From the NCBI GenBank assembly GCA_024645145.1, contig JAHEGL010000088.1, positions 1 to 8,895 of the forward strand: a DNA stretch of 8,895 nucleotides, in the 5' to 3' direction. Below, in pieces: positions 1 through 6,967 of this stretch. This stretch comes from Planktotalea sp. Lineage in GTDB: Bacteria > Pseudomonadota > Alphaproteobacteria > Rhodobacterales > Rhodobacteraceae. Within the stretch, counting starts at the first letter, position 1, and every line of letters begins with the position of its first letter. The translations under genes and the position numbers were made by a program. Below the pieces are notes generated by a model. That model saw only the letters and a program-made list of their open reading frames with translations, had not been told where the DNA came from and made no database searches.

Positions 1-444
1 GCCAAACGTGACGGGGCGTTCGAGCTGAATGCGATCAACTCGGTTGGCTCGCAAAAGGACGTCGTGGAGCGTGCCGAGCATATGCTTGAAGAAATGAATA
101 TGGCCGACAAACGCCATATGAATGCAGCCGCGATGAGCCGTGGTGACAAGCGTCGTCTTGAAATTGGCATGTGCCTTTCGCAAGAACCACGTCTTTTGTT
201 ACTCGATGAGCCAACAGCGGGCATGGCGCGTGCGGACACGAACAACACCATTGATCTGCTCAAGCAAATTAAAGACGAGCGCGATATCACAATCGCAATC
301 ATTGAGCATGATATGCACGTTGTCTTCTCTTTGGCTGAGCGCATTACCGTGCTTGCCCAAGGCACGCCACTGGTCGAAGACACGCCAGACAATATCAAAG
401 GCCACCCCAAAGTGCGCGAAGCGTATCTTGGCGAGACGGCATAG
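1..444 (+). CDS. livG: HAAT-family ABC transporter ATP-binding protein, LivG-type (5' end missing)
   Basis: This is the C-terminal part (147 codons) of a cytoplasmic ABC ATPase that powers uptake of amino acids or related small organic acids. The frame is open from base 1, so the Walker A half lies outside the window. Visible motifs are a divergent signature (MSRGDKRRLEIG, nt 133-168; LivG proteins often have a variant of LSGGQ here), Walker B with catalytic Glu (LLLLDEP, about nt 193-213) and the H-loop His in IEHDM (nt 301-315). The ending, with GTPL, TPDNI and AYLGE elements, closely follows the LivG C-terminus and separates it from LivF. The stop codon overlaps the Shine-Dalgarno sequence of the LivF-type gene 11 bases downstream, so the two form an operon and probably a heterodimeric motor. 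The substrate cannot be read from the ATPase; the symbol marks family resemblance only. Confidence 0.88.
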   Translation, partial: AKRDGAFELNAINSVGSQKDVVERAEHMLEEMNMADKRHMNAAAMSRGDKRRLEIGMCLSQEPRLLLLDEPTAGMARADTNNTIDLLKQIKDERDITIAIIEHDMHVVFSLAERITVLAQGTPLVEDTPDNIKGHPKVREAYLGETA

Positions 445-455
445 GAGTTTTTCAA

Positions 456-1211
456 ATGAACGTACAATCGAAAGCCTCCGCAGGCGCTAACCACGCGAAA
501 ACCGCTCCTGCCTATCTCGATGTGTGGGATCTGCATGCATATTATGGCGAAAGCTATATTGTCCAAGGCATCAGCTTCAAAGTACACGAGGGCGAGATCC
601 TCGCACTTTTGGGTCGAAATGGCGCTGGCAAAACAACGACGCTGCGCTCTATCGCACGTCTTGATGACCCTCAGGTCACGCACGGCGAGATCTGGCTAGA
701 TCACCAACCGCTTCACAACATGAAAAGTTATGAAGCGGCTATTTCAGGGCTAGGTCTTGTCCCAGAAGATCGTCGTATTATTCCTGGTCTCACGGTTGAG
801 GAAAACCTCAAGCTTGCGCAGATTGCACCGCCAATTGGTTGGTCTATTGAGCGTCTTTATGACCTCTTCCCCCGCCTCGGTGAGCGCCGTGCGCAAGAAG
901 GTGTGACGCTCTCTGGTGGCGAGCAACAAATGCTTGCCATTGCGCGCGCCCTTGCGCGTGACATTAAGGTATTGCTGCTGGATGAACCCTATGAGGGTCT
1001 TGCGCCGGTGATCGTTGATGAGATCGAAAAAACCCTGCGCTTGATCAAAGAGCAAGGTATGACGACAATCATCGTTGAACAAAACGCCGTTCGCGCGCTA
1101 GAGCTCGCGGATCGCGCGGTCATCTTGGATACAGGCGGTATCGTCTTTGATGGCTTGGCCTCTGAAGTTCTTGAAAACGAAGAACTTCGCGCCGAATACC
1201 TCGCAATCTAA
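456..1211 (+). CDS. livF: HAAT-family ABC transporter ATP-binding protein, LivF-type
   Basis: This is a complete 251-residue ABC ATPase, the second motor subunit of a branched-chain amino acid type importer at the inner membrane. Motifs in order: Walker A GRNGAGKT (residues 53-60), a LivF-like Q-loop region VPEDRR (102-107), the signature LSGGEQQ (152-158), Walker B VLLLDEP (172-178) and the D-loop region EGLAP. The usual H-loop His is replaced by IVEQNA (206-211), which is normal for LivF proteins and identifies the subfamily. The start is supported by AGGAG at 443-447, eight bases before the ATG. The first 20 residues are an extension compared with E. coli LivF (about 237 residues). A terminator follows directly, so this is the last gene of the transporter operon. 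Annotated substrates in this family are often wrong: relatives carry amino acids, amides, urea or aromatic acids. Confidence 0.9.
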   Translation: MNVQSKASAGANHAKTAPAYLDVWDLHAYYGESYIVQGISFKVHEGEILALLGRNGAGKTTTLRSIARLDDPQVTHGEIWLDHQPLHNMKSYEAAISGLGLVPEDRRIIPGLTVEENLKLAQIAPPIGWSIERLYDLFPRLGERRAQEGVTLSGGEQQMLAIARALARDIKVLLLDEPYEGLAPVIVDEIEKTLRLIKEQGMTTIIVEQNAVRALELADRAVILDTGGIVFDGLASEVLENEELRAEYLAI

Positions 1212-1215
1212 ATTG

Positions 1216-1251
1216 AAAGGGTCCGGCCTGCTGTCAGCGCTGGACCTTTTT
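1216..1251 (+). terminator. Rho-independent terminator after the LivF-type gene
   Basis: The arms AAAGGGTCC (1216-1224) and GGACCTTTT (1242-1250) form a 9-bp stem with one G-U pair, followed by a run of five T. It begins four bases after the stop codon of the LivF-type gene. It separates the transporter operon from acsA, so acsA should have its own promoter. Confidence 0.8.
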
Positions 1252-1327
1252 ACTTTCACGACATTGAATGGCGCAAACAGGGACATCGCTCCCTTCTGAA
1301 AGCGTTTTTACAGGTGGAGACTATCCC

Positions 1328-3271
1328 ATGACCAATACCTACCCCCCTTCCGCAGAGTTTGCCAAAGCGGCGCATGTTGATGCGGCCAAATATGACACGA
1401 TGTACGCAGCATCCATTGCGGACCCAGAGGCATTTTGGTCTGAGCAAGGTCAGCGCATTGACTGGATAAAGCCATTCACCAAAGTCAAAGACGTTAACTA
1501 CGACTTTGGCAACGTAGACATCAATTGGTACGCAGATGGCACTTTGAACGTTTCTGCGAACTGTATCGACCGCCACTTGGCAACGCGCGGGGATCAAACG
1601 GCGATTATTTTCGAACCCGATGATCCAAATGCAGGTGCACAGCACATCAGCTACAACGAGCTGAGCAAAAACGTGAACCGCATGGCCAACATCCTAAAGG
1701 ATTTGGGCGTCAGCAAAGGCGACCGCGTTGTTCTTTACATGCCGATGATCCCAGAAGCTGCCTATGCGATGCTTGCAAGCGCCCGTATCGGTGCGATCCA
1801 CTCTATTGTTTTTGCAGGCTTTTCTCCGGATGCTTTGGCTGCTCGTATCAACGGCTCCGAAGCCAAACTTATTGTCACTGCAGATGAAGCCCCACGCGGC
1901 GGCAAAGCAACGCCGCTGAAAAAGAACGCGGACCTCGCGCTTGCCAATTGCGGTGATGATGTCAAATGCCTCGTGGTTAAGCGCACTGGCGGCGATATCG
2001 CTTGGAACGAAGGGCGTGATTTTGACTACAACGCACTCGCCACAGACGCTTCCGACGTTTGCGCACTAGAAGAAATGAACGCCGAAGATCCGTTGTTTGT
2101 GCTCTACACATCAGGCTCAACAGGCATGCCAAAAGGCGTTGTTCACACCACAGGTGGCTACATCGTTTATGCCGCCTTCACCCATGAAGTTGTGTTTGAT
2201 TACAAAGAGAACGACGTTTTCTGGTGCACCGCAGATGTGGGTTGGGTCACAGGTCACTCCTACATCGTATATGGTCCGCTCGCGAATGGCGCGACGACTG
2301 TGATGTTTGAAGGTGTGCCAACCTATCCAGACGCATCACGCTTCTGGCAAGTGTGCGAAAAGCACAAGGTCAACCAGTTCTATACCGCCCCAACCGCGTT
2401 GCGTGCATTGATGGGTCAAGGCAATAGCTTTGTTGAAGCCGCTGATCTGTCGTCCCTTCGCATCCTAGGAACAGTGGGTGAGCCTATCAATCCGGAAGCT
2501 TGGAATTGGTACAACGAAATTGTTGGCGGCGGTCGTTGCCCGATCGTTGATACATGGTGGCAGACGGAAACCGGCGGTCACTTGATGACACCCCTCCCCG
2601 GCGCACATGCAATGAAGCCCGGTTCTGCGATGAAGCCGTTCTTTGGTATCGAGCCTGTCATTCTTGAGCCGACAACGGGCGAGGAAATCAAAGGCAACCC
2701 AGCTGAAGGTGTTTTGTGCATCAAAGACAGCTGGCCCGGTCAAATGCGCACTGTCTTTGGCGATCACAAGCGTTTTCAGCAGACCTACTTCTCTGATTAC
2801 AAAGGCTATTACTTCACTGGTGACGGTGCCAAACGCGATGAAGGCGGCGACTACTGGATCACTGGCCGCGTCGATGACGTCATCAACGTATCAGGCCACC
2901 GCATGGGCACGGCCGAAGTCGAAAGCGCTCTTGTGGCACATGAGAAAGTCGCCGAAGCGGCAGTTGTTGGCTTCCCTCATGATATCAAAGGTCAGGGCAT
3001 CTATTGCTACGTGACTTTGATGAATGGCGAAGAGCCAACAGAAGAATTGCGCAAGGAGCTGCGCACTTGGGTACGCACAGAAATCGGCCCTATTGCATCG
3101 CCCGATGTTATCCAATGGGCACCCGGCTTGCCTAAAACGCGCTCTGGCAAAATCATGCGCCGTATTCTGCGCAAGATTGCCGAAAATGACACGGGTGCGC
3201 TTGGCGACACATCAACTCTCGCCGATCCTTCGGTCGTGGATGACTTGATCGCAAATCGCGCTGGCGCATAG
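1328..3271 (+). CDS. acsA: Acetyl-CoA synthetase (AMP-forming)
   Basis: This 647-residue enzyme converts acetate, ATP and CoA to acetyl-CoA, AMP and pyrophosphate in the cytoplasm, the high-affinity route for acetate use. Motifs in order: the phosphate-binding loop [11 protein letters not shown] (260-270), WWQTETGG (410-417) with the Trp pair that shapes the small acetate pocket, the hinge region FTGDG with D499, the CoA-site loop [11 protein letters not shown] (522-532), and [11 protein letters not shown] with catalytic Lys608. This Lys matches the residue (K609 in enterobacterial Acs) switched off by acetylation, so the same control is likely, but no acetylase or deacetylase gene is visible here. 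The length is normal. The frame is open back to an ATG at 1268, but 1328 is preferred: GGAGA (1316-1320) lies seven bases upstream and the protein then begins as usual for Acs. It has a 116-base gap with a terminator before it, and no convincing sigma-70 promoter was seen in that gap. Confidence 0.97.
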   Translation: MTNTYPPSAEFAKAAHVDAAKYDTMYAASIADPEAFWSEQGQRIDWIKPFTKVKDVNYDFGNVDINWYADGTLNVSANCIDRHLATRGDQTAIIFEPDDPNAGAQHISYNELSKNVNRMANILKDLGVSKGDRVVLYMPMIPEAAYAMLASARIGAIHSIVFAGFSPDALAARINGSEAKLIVTADEAPRGGKATPLKKNADLALANCGDDVKCLVVKRTGGDIAWNEGRDFDYNALATDASDVCALEEMNAEDPLFVLYTSGSTGMPKGVVHTTGGYIVYAAFTHEVVFDYKENDVFWCTADVGWVTGHSYIVYGPLANGATTVMFEGVPTYPDASRFWQVCEKHKVNQFYTAPTALRALMGQGNSFVEAADLSSLRILGTVGEPINPEAWNWYNEIVGGGRCPIVDTWWQTETGGHLMTPLPGAHAMKPGSAMKPFFGIEPVILEPTTGEEIKGNPAEGVLCIKDSWPGQMRTVFGDHKRFQQTYFSDYKGYYFTGDGAKRDEGGDYWITGRVDDVINVSGHRMGTAEVESALVAHEKVAEAAVVGFPHDIKGQGIYCYVTLMNGEEPTEELRKELRTWVRTEIGPIASPDVIQWAPGLPKTRSGKIMRRILRKIAENDTGALGDTSTLADPSVVDDLIANRAGA

Positions 3272-3289
3272 CCAAACACTGTTTCCAAA

Positions 3290-3328
3290 CCTCAGCCTCG
3301 CTTCGAAAGATGCGAGGCTGAGGCGTTT
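3290..3328. terminator. Shared terminator hairpin between convergent acsA and ligase gene
   Basis: CCTCAGCCTCGC (3290-3301) and its exact complement (3312-3323) form a 12-bp stem with a 10-base loop, in the 57-base gap between two convergent stop codons. T tracts are short on both sides (GTTT after the plus-strand stem, TTT after the minus-strand stem), but the stem is long and GC-rich. It probably serves both genes; its efficiency in either direction is uncertain. Confidence 0.75.
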
Positions 3329-4831
3329 CTAAAGCATCGTTCTCAGCTCAATCTTCAAGACCTTGCCATAGTTGTTCTTGGGTAACTCATTGAGTTGCAC
3401 ATACCGCTTTGGACGCTTGAACCGCGCGATATTCTCGAGACAATACGCGTCGAGCTCGGGTTGGTTCAAAACTGCACCTTTCGAAAGAACAACAAAAGCA
3501 ACGACTTCCTCGCCCCATTCTGGACGAAATGCTCCAACAACTGAGGCTTCAGTGATATCGGCGTGTTGCAGCAAGACCTCTTCCACTTCGCGTGGATAAA
3601 TGTTCGTGCCGCCAGAAATGATCATATCTTTCGAACGATCCACCAAGTTCACGTAGCCATCAGTATCAATAAAGCCCAAATCACCGGTCTTGAGCCATCC
3701 ATCCACAAGCGTCTTACTGCTAGCCTCTGGGTTGCGCCAATAGCCTTGCATCACGGTATCACCAAGCACTTGAATTTCCCCAATTTCATTTGCGCTTAAA
3801 ACTTCATTTTGCTCATCCGCAACGCGCACTTCGACGGAAGACTGAGCTTGCCCGACTGATCCTAAACGCGCTTTCCAACGTGCGTGCTGACGATCACTCA
3901 CATCTTGTCGCGACAAGACCGTGATGCCCATTGGACATTCCCCTTGCCCATAAATTTGAACAAAGATGTCACCGAACGTGTCTGATGCGGCCAGAATATC
4001 CGCTTCATACATGGGGCCACCTGCATAAACGATGGTGCGCAGACCTACCCCGTCCGTACCGCTCACGTTTGCTGCATCTGTAAGACGCTTTACCATGGTC
4101 GGAGCCGCAAACATATGTGCTGAGCCAAATGTACGTGCGAGCTCAAAAATCTCACCAGCCTCAAACCCGCGCGACGCGGGGAAAACATGCCGCGCCCCTT
4201 TCAGAACGTGCACCATATTATAAAGCCCTGCCCCATGTGACACGGGGGCGGCATAGATAGCAGCGTCTTCGTCGCTTACTGAATCGACGTCTACGAGGTA
4301 ATTCATCGACATCGACACAAGCATACGGTGCGTGATCATCACACCTTTGGGCTGTCCCGTAGTGCCAGAGGTGTAAAATAGCCAAGCCAGATCATCTGGC
4401 TTTCGAGGTTCATATTCCACTTCAGAGCGCGGATCAGTTTCACTGCAAACCAACCCAGCATCGACTATTTGACCCGCAACGCCTGCGTCCAACAAGGCAG
4501 TCATCTTATCTTCACTCGCGAAAGTTAAAGCCACGTCCGCGTCGTTAATGATCCAGCGCGCTTCCTTGGCATGAAGTTTCGCGTTGATTGGAACCACTGC
4601 GGCCCCTGCATACCAAACCCCAAATAAAACGAAGAGGTACTCAGGTCTGTTCTCCATAAAAATAGCAACACGATCACCGGATGTGACGCCTTGATCTTTC
4701 AGCCAATGTGCAACGCTGCGCGCACGCTGATCGAATTCTTGATAAGTTGCGACACAGTCAATTCCATCAAAAATCGCCGCGTATTTCGGTGATTGGCGCG
4801 CACGGCGCGAGAGCCAAGACGCTATATTCAA
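3329..4831 (-). CDS. Class I adenylate-forming acyl-CoA ligase, substrate unknown
   Basis: This 500-residue cytoplasmic enzyme of the ANL superfamily should activate a carboxylic acid as an acyl-AMP and transfer it to CoA. Motifs in order: YTSGTTGQPKG phosphate loop (153-163), the A5 region YGQGE (294-298), KTGDLG (381-386), DRSKDMIISGG with NIYPREVE (398-416), and the C-terminal catalytic Lys490 in NNYGKVLK. The length suits the fatty-acid or aromatic acyl-CoA ligase group and is too short for Acs. A5 is unusual: most relatives have YGxTE, and here Gly297 replaces the Thr. There is no signal peptide. The start is TTG at 4831, backed by a strong Shine-Dalgarno sequence; the first in-frame ATG (Met59) would remove part of the conserved N-terminal domain. 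It is transcribed alone, divergent from accBC and convergent with acsA. I cannot name the substrate; medium-chain, branched or aromatic acids are all possible. Confidence 0.9.
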   Translation of the reverse strand: MNIASWLSRRARQSPKYAAIFDGIDCVATYQEFDQRARSVAHWLKDQGVTSGDRVAIFMENRPEYLFVLFGVWYAGAAVVPINAKLHAKEARWIINDADVALTFASEDKMTALLDAGVAGQIVDAGLVCSETDPRSEVEYEPRKPDDLAWLFYTSGTTGQPKGVMITHRMLVSMSMNYLVDVDSVSDEDAAIYAAPVSHGAGLYNMVHVLKGARHVFPASRGFEAGEIFELARTFGSAHMFAAPTMVKRLTDAANVSGTDGVGLRTIVYAGGPMYEADILAASDTFGDIFVQIYGQGECPMGITVLSRQDVSDRQHARWKARLGSVGQAQSSVEVRVADEQNEVLSANEIGEIQVLGDTVMQGYWRNPEASSKTLVDGWLKTGDLGFIDTDGYVNLVDRSKDMIISGGTNIYPREVEEVLLQHADITEASVVGAFRPEWGEEVVAFVVLSKGAVLNQPELDAYCLENIARFKRPKRYVQLNELPKNNYGKVLKIELRTML

Positions 4832-4839
4832 ATGCTTTT

Positions 4840-4845
4840 CCTCCC
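4840..4845 (-). promoter_or_regulatory. Ribosome binding site that fixes the TTG start of the ligase gene
   Basis: On the minus strand the sequence GGGAGG lies eight bases before TTG at 4831-4829. No in-frame ATG or GTG was found nearby upstream. The strong site at ideal spacing is the reason for accepting the rare TTG start. Confidence 0.75.
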
Positions 4846-4876
4846 GCTGGCTTGCCCCCCATGAGGCCAGAGCAAG

Positions 4877-4904
4877 GATATAAGGTCAACAGAAATTGGA
4901 ACAA
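4877..4904 (-). promoter_or_regulatory. Candidate sigma-70 promoter for the ligase gene
   Basis: On the minus strand TTGTTC (4904-4899) and TATATC (4882-4877) are separated by 16 bases. The match to consensus is moderate. It would give a leader of about 40 bases before the TTG start. A nearby TTGACC has a better -35 sequence but no -10 at the right distance. Confidence 0.35.
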
Positions 4905-4926
4905 GCCAAGGCAAAACAGCCCTTTG

Positions 4927-4942
4927 TAAGTCACCTAAGTCA
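4927..4942. repeat. Tandem 7-bp direct repeat TAAGTCA in the divergent promoter region
   Basis: Two exact copies of TAAGTCA lie at 4927-4933 and 4936-4942, nine bases start to start. They sit between the two divergent promoters, roughly 60-75 bases upstream of either predicted transcription start. That position would suit a regulator of the ligase gene, of accBC or of both, but no regulator is recognised and chance cannot be excluded. Confidence 0.4.
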
Positions 4943-4970
4943 TTGCGCGATTTAGATGCAGCAGCGCGGC

Positions 4971-4999
4971 TTCCAAACGATTACGTCTTGCCCTATAAT
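4971..4999 (+). promoter_or_regulatory. Predicted sigma-70 promoter of accB-accC
   Basis: A perfect -10 hexamer TATAAT (4994-4999) is preceded at 17 bases by TTCCAA (4971-4976), which matches the -35 consensus at three of six positions. Transcription would begin near 5006 and give a leader of about 50 bases before the accB start codon. Confidence 0.6.
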
Positions 5000-5010
5000 A
5001 AACGCCAGTC

Positions 5011-5028
5011 GCGCTTCGCAGAAAGCGC
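5011..5028 (+). other. Small hairpin in the accB leader
   Basis: GCGCTT (5011-5016) and AAGCGC (5023-5028) can form a 6-bp stem with a 6-base loop, just after the predicted accB transcription start. It lacks a T run, so it is not a typical terminator. It may protect the 5' end of the mRNA or have no role. Confidence 0.3.
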
Positions 5029-5058
5029 AAATACAGCCCAGGGACATTGAGGGATAGC

Positions 5059-5547
5059 ATGACAAACAAATCAAACGATGCCGATGTTGCATTCATCCAA
5101 GCGCTTGCAGAACTTTTGCGCGAGAATGATTTGACAGAATTGCAGGTCAAACGCGCCTACGCAGAAGATGATAGCATTAACGTTCGTGTCAGCCGTACAT
5201 CGCAACAGATGATTGCAGCCCCTGCTCCAGTTGCTGCGGCTCCTGCAACTGTAGACGCCGCCGCACCAGTCGCAGCGGCTCCAGCGCCTGCGAGCGATGA
5301 TCCCTCAAGCCACCCTGGCGCAGTGACTTCGCCAATGGTCGGTACAGTTTACATGCAAGCTGAACCCGGCTCCCCCGCATTTGTGAACGTTGGGGCGCAG
5401 GTCTCAGAAGGTGACACCTTGCTTATCGTCGAAGCTATGAAAACTATGAACCATATTCCAGCACCGCGCGCAGGCAAAGTGACACGGATCATGGTCGAGG
5501 ATGGCTCAACAGTTGAGTTCGGCGCTCCTTTGGTCATCATCGAATAA
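5059..5547 (+). CDS. accB: Biotin carboxyl carrier protein of acetyl-CoA carboxylase
   Basis: AccB carries the biotin that shuttles CO2 from biotin carboxylase (AccC) to the carboxyltransferase (AccA/AccD, not in this window) in the first committed step of fatty acid synthesis. The 162-residue product (156 in E. coli) has the usual plan: an N-terminal helical segment (about 5-50), an Ala/Pro-rich flexible linker (about 52-82) and a C-terminal biotinyl domain (about 87-162). The biotinylation motif is EAMKTMN with the acceptor Lys128. A TTG start at 5047 is possible in the same frame, but the ATG at 5059 is preferred because GAGGG (5049-5053) lies five bases before it and the protein then begins like other AccB proteins. 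It is the first gene of an operon with accC, nine bases downstream, behind a TATAAT promoter. Confidence 0.96.
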   Translation: MTNKSNDADVAFIQALAELLRENDLTELQVKRAYAEDDSINVRVSRTSQQMIAAPAPVAAAPATVDAAAPVAAAPAPASDDPSSHPGAVTSPMVGTVYMQAEPGSPAFVNVGAQVSEGDTLLIVEAMKTMNHIPAPRAGKVTRIMVEDGSTVEFGAPLVIIE

Positions 5548-5556
5548 GGCTCAGAT

Positions 5557-6912
5557 ATGTTTGACAAAATTCTTGTCGCCAACCGCGGCGAAATCGCGCT
5601 TCGCGTCATTCGTGCCTGCCGCGAAATGGGCATCGGCTCCATAGCTGTTCATTCAACCGCGGATGCGGATGCAATGCATGTTCGCATGGCTGATGAATCC
5701 GTTTGCATTGGCCCACCGGCCGGAACCGATAGCTATTTGTCGATCCCAGCAATCATTTCGGCCTGCGAAATAACGGGCGCACAGGCGATCCACCCTGGGT
5801 ATGGATTTTTGTCTGAAAATGCGAACTTCGTGCAGATAATCGAAGATCATAACCTGACATTTATCGGGCCCACAGCGGAACACATCCGCACAATGGGCGA
5901 TAAAATCACGGCAAAGGACACGATGAAAGCGCTTGGCGTGCCTTGCGTTCCCGGTTCCGATGGGGGTGTTGCGGCGCTTGACGATGCAAAGCGCATTGGC
6001 AATGAAATTGGCTATCCAGTCATCATCAAAGCCACTGCCGGCGGTGGCGGACGCGGCATGAAAGTTGCACAAACAGCTGCTGACATGGAAAGCGCGTTCA
6101 TGACCGCACGCGCCGAGGGCAAATCGAATTTCGGCAATGACGAAGTTTATATCGAAAAGTACCTAACGACCCCACGCCACATCGAAATTCAGGTGTTCGG
6201 CGATGGCAAAGGACGCGCGGTTCACTTGGGTGAACGAGATTGTTCTTTACAGCGCCGTCATCAAAAAGTTTTTGAGGAAGCCCCAGGTCCGTCCATCAGT
6301 GCCGAAGAACGCGCACGCATTGGTAAAACCTGCGCCGATGCCGTTGCCAAAATTAACTATATCGGCGCTGGCACAATCGAATTCCTTTATGAGAACGGCG
6401 AGTTCTATTTCATTGAGATGAACACGCGTTTACAGGTCGAGCATCCTGTGACTGAAGGCATCTTTGGCGTAGACCTTGTGCGTGAGCAAATCCTGGTTGC
6501 TGCTGGCCATGAAATGTCTTTCAAGCAGGACGATCTAGAAATCAATGGTCACGCTATTGAGGTTCGGATTAACGCTGAAAAGCTGCCGAACTTCTCGCCC
6601 TGCCCTGGAAAAATTACGCAATATCATGCACCTGGTGGACTTGGCGTGCGAATGGATAGCGCACTTTATGATGGCTATTCTATTCCGCCCTACTACGACA
6701 GCTTGATTGGAAAGCTCATCGTTCATGGGCGCGACAGACCAGAAGCGCTGGCGCGTTTACACCGTGCCTTGGGTGAGCTCATTGTAGATGGCATCGATAC
6801 AACCATTCCGTTGTTTCACGCGCTCTTGCAGGAAAAAGACGTGCTGACTGGGGAGTATAACATCCACTGGTTAGAGCATTGGCTCGAGACAAGTCTTAAC
6901 GCTGACGCTTAA
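5557..6912 (+). CDS. accC: Biotin carboxylase subunit of acetyl-CoA carboxylase
   Basis: AccC uses ATP and bicarbonate to carboxylate the biotin on AccB. The 451-residue protein is nearly the length of E. coli AccC (449) and aligns almost without gaps. The N-terminal biotin-carboxylase domain begins [21 protein letters not shown], with [10 protein letters not shown] at 79-88. The ATP-grasp core has Lys116 in MGDK, the glycine-rich lid [11 protein letters not shown] (158-168) and [15 protein letters not shown] (223-237). Metal and catalytic residues are Glu275, and Glu287, Asn289 and Arg291 in [13 protein letters not shown]. The C-terminal biotin-carboxylase domain has RINAE (337-341) and PGKI. 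All key residues are present. The start lies nine bases after the accB stop, whose TAA overlaps a TAAGG ribosome site. It lacks the transcarboxylase and carrier domains of propionyl- or methylcrotonyl-CoA carboxylase subunits, and with accB beside it the acetyl-CoA role is secure. Confidence 0.97.
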   Translation: MFDKILVANRGEIALRVIRACREMGIGSIAVHSTADADAMHVRMADESVCIGPPAGTDSYLSIPAIISACEITGAQAIHPGYGFLSENANFVQIIEDHNLTFIGPTAEHIRTMGDKITAKDTMKALGVPCVPGSDGGVAALDDAKRIGNEIGYPVIIKATAGGGGRGMKVAQTAADMESAFMTARAEGKSNFGNDEVYIEKYLTTPRHIEIQVFGDGKGRAVHLGERDCSLQRRHQKVFEEAPGPSISAEERARIGKTCADAVAKINYIGAGTIEFLYENGEFYFIEMNTRLQVEHPVTEGIFGVDLVREQILVAAGHEMSFKQDDLEINGHAIEVRINAEKLPNFSPCPGKITQYHAPGGLGVRMDSALYDGYSIPPYYDSLIGKLIVHGRDRPEALARLHRALGELIVDGIDTTIPLFHALLQEKDVLTGEYNIHWLEHWLETSLNADA

Positions 6913-6931
6913 TTTTAGCTAAGCCCTTCAC

Positions 6932-6967
6932 CTCGCATGACATTGGAGTAAACTGACGTCATGCGAG
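6932..6967 (+). promoter_or_regulatory. Hairpin that would enclose the aat start codon
   Basis: CTCGCATGAC (6932-6941) and GTCATGCGAG (6958-6967) are perfect 10-base complements. The right arm contains the aat ATG (6961-6963), and the 16-base loop contains the likely Shine-Dalgarno GGAG (6945-6948). No T run follows, so it is not a terminator. Folded in the mRNA it would hide the start codon, suggesting translational control. The pairing is seen directly; the function is inferred. Confidence 0.45.

Noticed and set aside
1279..1294. AGGGA/TCCCT inverted repeat upstream of acsA as an operator or attenuator
   Set aside because: It has only five base pairs, which is expected by chance, and no promoter could be placed around it.
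1268..1327. Upstream ATG that would lengthen AcsA by 20 residues
   Set aside because: No good ribosome site precedes it, and a well-spaced GGAGA precedes the ATG at 1328, where the typical Acs N-terminus begins.
1256..1645. Minus-strand open frame of 129 codons opposite the acsA start
   Set aside because: It lies wholly opposite a well-supported gene and shows no family motif.
4849..4889. TTGACC on the minus strand as the main -35 element of the ligase promoter
   Set aside because: No acceptable -10 hexamer lies 16-18 bases downstream.
5047..5058. TTG start four codons upstream of the accB ATG
   Set aside because: It overlaps the ribosome site serving the ATG at 5059, and the ATG start gives the normal AccB N-terminus.
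4935..5150. Minus-strand open frame of 71 codons across the accB promoter and start
   Set aside because: It is antisense to accB and its promoter, lacks a recognisable domain, and has composition expected of a shadow frame.
5653..6072. Minus-strand open frame of 139 codons inside accC
   Set aside because: The accC frame is fully explained by conserved motifs; the antisense frame has none.
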